DNA from: Pseudomonas gingeri
Lineage (GTDB): Bacteria > Pseudomonadota > Gammaproteobacteria > Pseudomonadales > Pseudomonadaceae
NCBI RefSeq assembly: GCF_013385425.1
Contig: NZ_JACAQA010000031.1
Coordinates: 38,086 to 102,085 of the forward strand
DNA length: 64,000 bases
Reading direction: 5' to 3'
The translations under genes were made by a program, and so were the position numbers. Shown in pieces: positions 61,645 to 64,000 of this stretch (the stretch's first letter is position 1; each line of letters opens with the position of its first letter). The notes below the pieces were generated by a model. It was given only the letters and a program-made list of their open reading frames with translations, was not told where the DNA came from and made no database searches.

Positions 61645-62348
61645 AGCTGTTTTCCTGGCTGAGGGCCAACGAGCCGACACTGGATGCCGCGACACAGGCG
61701 CGGCTCAGGCAACTGCCCGCCGCCAAGCCCCTGGACGAGTGTTCGCTGCGGGAACAGCGCTGGGTTGTCCTCGACCTGGAAACCAGCGGCCTGAACCTGA
61801 ACCGCGACCAGGTGCTGTCCATCGGCGCGGTGGTCATCGAAGACGGCGCCATCGACCTGGGGCAGTGCTTTGAACGGACCTTGTTGCGCCCCGGACAGAG
61901 CGTCAACCCCAGCGTGCTGATCCATGGTCTGGGGCCAAGTGCCCTGGCCGCCGGCAGCGATCCGGCGCAGGCGTTGCTGGACTTTATGGAGTTCGTCGGC
62001 GACAGCCCGTTGCTGGCGTTCCATGCGCCCTTTGACCAGCACATGCTCACCCGTGCGCTGAAAGACAGCCTCGGGTATCGCCTGCAACATCCATTTTTTG
62101 ATGTCGCCGATATCGCACCGTTGTTATGCCCGCAAGCGACCTTGCGCGAAGCCGGGCTGGACGATTGGATCGACCATTTCAAGTTGCAGGTGGAGGAGCG
62201 GCATAACGCCAGCGCCGACGCCCTGGCCACCGCCGAACTGGCGCTGATCCTGTTCAGCCGGGCGCGGCAGCAGCAGATCGATAGCCCGTTGAAGCTGCAA
62301 CAACGCCTGGGGCAGTGGAAACGTCGTCAGCAGAGTCCCTCCTTCTAA
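61641..62348 (+). CDS. DnaQ-type 3'-5' exonuclease
   Basis: A 235-residue DEDDh exonuclease like the DNA polymerase III epsilon domain. Exo I is VVLDLETSGLN (D-x-E), Exo II is in FHAPFDQHML, and Exo III is HNASADALATAE (H-x4-D). It lacks an alpha-polymerase-binding tail and is not the main dnaQ. It is translationally coupled to the CBS/DUF294 gene, implying a joint but undefined role. Confidence 0.88.
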   Translation: MKLFSWLRANEPTLDAATQARLRQLPAAKPLDECSLREQRWVVLDLETSGLNLNRDQVLSIGAVVIEDGAIDLGQCFERTLLRPGQSVNPSVLIHGLGPSALAAGSDPAQALLDFMEFVGDSPLLAFHAPFDQHMLTRALKDSLGYRLQHPFFDVADIAPLLCPQATLREAGLDDWIDHFKLQVEERHNASADALATAELALILFSRARQQQIDSPLKLQQRLGQWKRRQQSPSF

Positions 62349-62410
62349 AATGGCACACAACCAACCGACCAGCAGCCATTGCGCCTTTTCCTGGGCCCTG
62401 ACACAATCGC

Positions 62411-62429
62411 GAATAATTCTCGTTATTTT
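62411..62429 (+). promoter_or_regulatory. Probable Fur box upstream of the sigma factor
   Basis: GAATAATTCTCGTTATTTT resembles Fur sites of the AATAATTCTCATTAT type with one central change. Its position 24 bases before the fecI-like start suits iron repression. Confidence 0.6.
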
Positions 62430-62452
62430 AAACTTCTTGTCGGTGATGTCCG

Positions 62453-62971
62453 TTGTCGTCAGTCCGAAGCCCCCATCATGCCCTTGTCGGCGCGTTGTAT
62501 CGCGACCATCGCAGCTGGCTGTTGGCTTGGCTGCGCCGCAACATCGCTTGCCCGCAGCGGGCCGAAGACCTCAGCCAAGACACTTTTGTCCGCCTGCTGG
62601 GCCGCGACGAACTGAACACACCGCGACAACCCCGGGCCTTCCTCGTGGCCATCGCCAAAGGCCTGCTGTTCGACCACTTCCGCCGCGCCGCGCTGGAACA
62701 GGCCTACCTCAGTGAACTGATGCTGATCCCGGAGGGCGAGCAACCGTCCCCGGAAGAACAACACTTGATCCTCGAAGACCTGCGGGCCATCGACCACCTG
62801 CTCGGCAAGCTCTCGAGCAAGGCCCGCGCCGCGTTCCTCTACAGTCGCCTAGACGGCCTCGGCCATGCCGAGATCGCCGAAAAGCTCGGCGTTTCCGTGC
62901 CCCGCGTGCGCCAGTACCTGGCCCAGGGCATTCGCCAGTGCTATGTCGCACTGTACGGCGAGCCGACATGA
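62453..62971 (+). CDS. fecI: FecI-like extracytoplasmic function sigma factor
   Basis: A 172-residue ECF sigma factor of the iron-starvation group. Region 2 has HRSWLLAWLRRNIACPQRAEDLSQDTFVRLL and region 4.2 has LDGLGHAEIAEKLGVSVPRVRQYL. The start is a TTG at 62453 following GGTGATG; there is no better ATG. It is coupled to fecR by ATGA and is probably iron-regulated by the upstream Fur box. Confidence 0.88.
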   Translation: MSSVRSPHHALVGALYRDHRSWLLAWLRRNIACPQRAEDLSQDTFVRLLGRDELNTPRQPRAFLVAIAKGLLFDHFRRAALEQAYLSELMLIPEGEQPSPEEQHLILEDLRAIDHLLGKLSSKARAAFLYSRLDGLGHAEIAEKLGVSVPRVRQYLAQGIRQCYVALYGEPT

Positions 62972-63948
62972 ATCAGTTCAGCGCCAAACCGGTTTCCGCC
63001 CGCGTCCTCGATGCCGCCATTGCCTGGCAGTTGTGCCTGGACTCGGGCGGTCGCAACACCGTGGAACAGGCCGAGTTCGAGAAATGGCACGCGGCCCATG
63101 AAGAACACGCCCGCGCCTGGTCGCAGTTGGGCATGCTCGACCAACGCTTCAGCGGTACCAGCGGCCCGGCCCGGGGCGCCCTGCTGAAATCCCGCGACGG
63201 CCTCCGTCAGCGGGTACGCAAGCTCGGCAGCGGCCTGGCCAGTGTGATACTGGCCTGCGGCCTGGCACTGTTCCTCGGCAATCGCTACCTGCCCATGGAT
63301 TACTGGCTGGCCGACCAGCGCACCGCCACCGGCGAGCAACGCACCCTGCACCTGGCCGACGGTACGACGATCCAGCTCAACACCCACAGTGCCCTGGATC
63401 TGCGCTTCGATGAGAAGACCCGGCGCATCGTCCTGCGCGAGGGTGAAATCCTGATCGAGACCGGGCATAACGACACCCGGCCGTTTATCGTCGAAACCGA
63501 TGAAGGGCGCATGCGCGCGCTGGGGACGCGTTTCCTGGTCAAGCGTGAAGACGACGGCACGCTATTGAGCGTCCTGCAATCGGCGGTGGCTGCTCGTCCA
63601 CAGGCCAGCGCCAACGAACAGATCCTCCATGAAGGCCAACAGGTGCTGATGCGCCGTGACAGCCTCGGTCCGTTGCAGGCCCTCGACCCCGGCGCCGATG
63701 CCTGGACCCGGGGCATGCTGGTGGTGGACAACGTGCGACTGGCTGACATGCTCGGGGAATTGGGCCGCTACCGACGCGGCTATCTGGGTGTCGATCCGCA
63801 AGTCGCGGATCTGCGGATCACCGGCAGCTTCCCGCTGCACGACACCAACCTGGCGCTGACCGCCCTGCTGCCGACCTTGCCGGTGCAGATCGAGCGGCAT
63901 ACGCAGTGGTGGGTGACGGTGCAGGCGAAGGCCGAGACCAAGCCCTGA
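62968..63948 (+). CDS. fecR: FecR-like anti-sigma factor / sigma regulator
   Basis: A 326-residue inner-membrane protein that relays TonB-receptor signals to the sigma factor. DUF4880 at residues about 14-55 (QLCLDSGGRNTVEQAEFEKWHAAHEEHARAW, core EFEKWHAAHEEHA) binds sigma; one membrane helix at about 88-105 is followed by the periplasmic FecR domain (LHLADGTTIQLNTHSALDLRF) and a secretin/TonB short N-like C-terminus. The receptor gene is expected just past the window. Confidence 0.9.
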   Translation: MNQFSAKPVSARVLDAAIAWQLCLDSGGRNTVEQAEFEKWHAAHEEHARAWSQLGMLDQRFSGTSGPARGALLKSRDGLRQRVRKLGSGLASVILACGLALFLGNRYLPMDYWLADQRTATGEQRTLHLADGTTIQLNTHSALDLRFDEKTRRIVLREGEILIETGHNDTRPFIVETDEGRMRALGTRFLVKREDDGTLLSVLQSAVAARPQASANEQILHEGQQVLMRRDSLGPLQALDPGADAWTRGMLVVDNVRLADMLGELGRYRRGYLGVDPQVADLRITGSFPLHDTNLALTALLPTLPVQIERHTQWWVTVQAKAETKP

Positions 63949-63980
63949 TCCCCCTTGACCCGCCTTGGAATACGCCCACC

Positions 63981-64000
63981 TGTAGGAGCAACTGTCTTGA
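63981..64000. repeat. Half of a REP-like element at the window edge
   Basis: TGTAGGAGCAACTG begins 30 bases after fecR; the partner, if any, lies outside the window. Confidence 0.5.

Overview
This 64 kb window is chromosomal DNA from a Pseudomonas, most likely of the fluorescens/putida lineage. The evidence is the high-GC coding bias, the gene order surA-pdxA-rsmA-apaGH ... tsaD/rpsU-dnaG-rpoD, a davBA lysine-catabolism pair, a bioBFHCD operon next to a fadE-type acyl-CoA dehydrogenase cluster, and about ten copies of the short inverted-repeat element (TGTAGGAGC...GCTCCTACA type) typical of this group.

Layout. 1-4.4 kb: the 3' end of surA followed by pdxA, rsmA, apaG, apaH and glpE, mostly joined by 4-base start/stop overlaps. 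4.7-9.6 kb: the stress triad prkA (yeaG), yeaH (DUF444) and a SpoVR-family gene. 9.7-18.1 kb: cca, folK/folB, plsY, tsaD, then the macromolecular synthesis genes rpsU, dnaG and rpoD. 18.2-22.0 kb: a large periplasmic-sensor GGDEF/EAL protein and a CAU-anticodon tRNA. 22.0-28.0 kb: a tRNA-proximal accessory block with a chemoreceptor, an orphan RelB antitoxin beside a wrecked relE, a DUF6124 gene with an elaborate RNA leader, an orphan HTH regulator, a Fic protein and a higBA pair. 28.0-31.3 kb: an Lrp-type regulator plus davB and davA. 31.3-35.4 kb: a second toxin-antitoxin pair, a class III aminotransferase, a MOSC protein and a LysR regulator. 35.6-42.9 kb: three large acyl-CoA dehydrogenases with a diguanylate cyclase between two of them. 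43.3-49.2 kb: a small PA0505-like gene, bioD-bioC-bioH-bioF-bioB and divergent comF. 49.4-55.2 kb: a ModE-like regulator, a Tat-exported PhoX phosphatase, srkA, rarD and an ACT-domain GcvR-like protein. 55.3-56.0 kb: an islet with an IS3-family transposase remnant and one unknown gene. 56.6-63.9 kb: glcB, a receiver-only response regulator, a cNMP/CBS/DUF294 protein with a DnaQ-type exonuclease, and a fecI-fecR pair, presumably continuing into a TonB receptor outside the window.

Most of the window is conserved core. The most unusual signal is the leader of the DUF6124 gene (about 25212-25447, minus strand). A promoter-like sequence is followed by two hairpins and a 17-bp helix. The 3' arm of that helix is shared with a second hairpin, which in turn competes with a helix covering the Shine-Dalgarno sequence. 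That is the layout expected of an RNA switch, but it rests on manual base pairing only. Other points worth checking are the decayed relBE locus, the Fic gene preceded by four copies of a TGAGCCGAAT half-site, two overlapping PsrA-type boxes before the first fadE, a BirA-type operator at bioB, and a pair of perfect DnaA boxes between the convergent rarD and gcvR genes.
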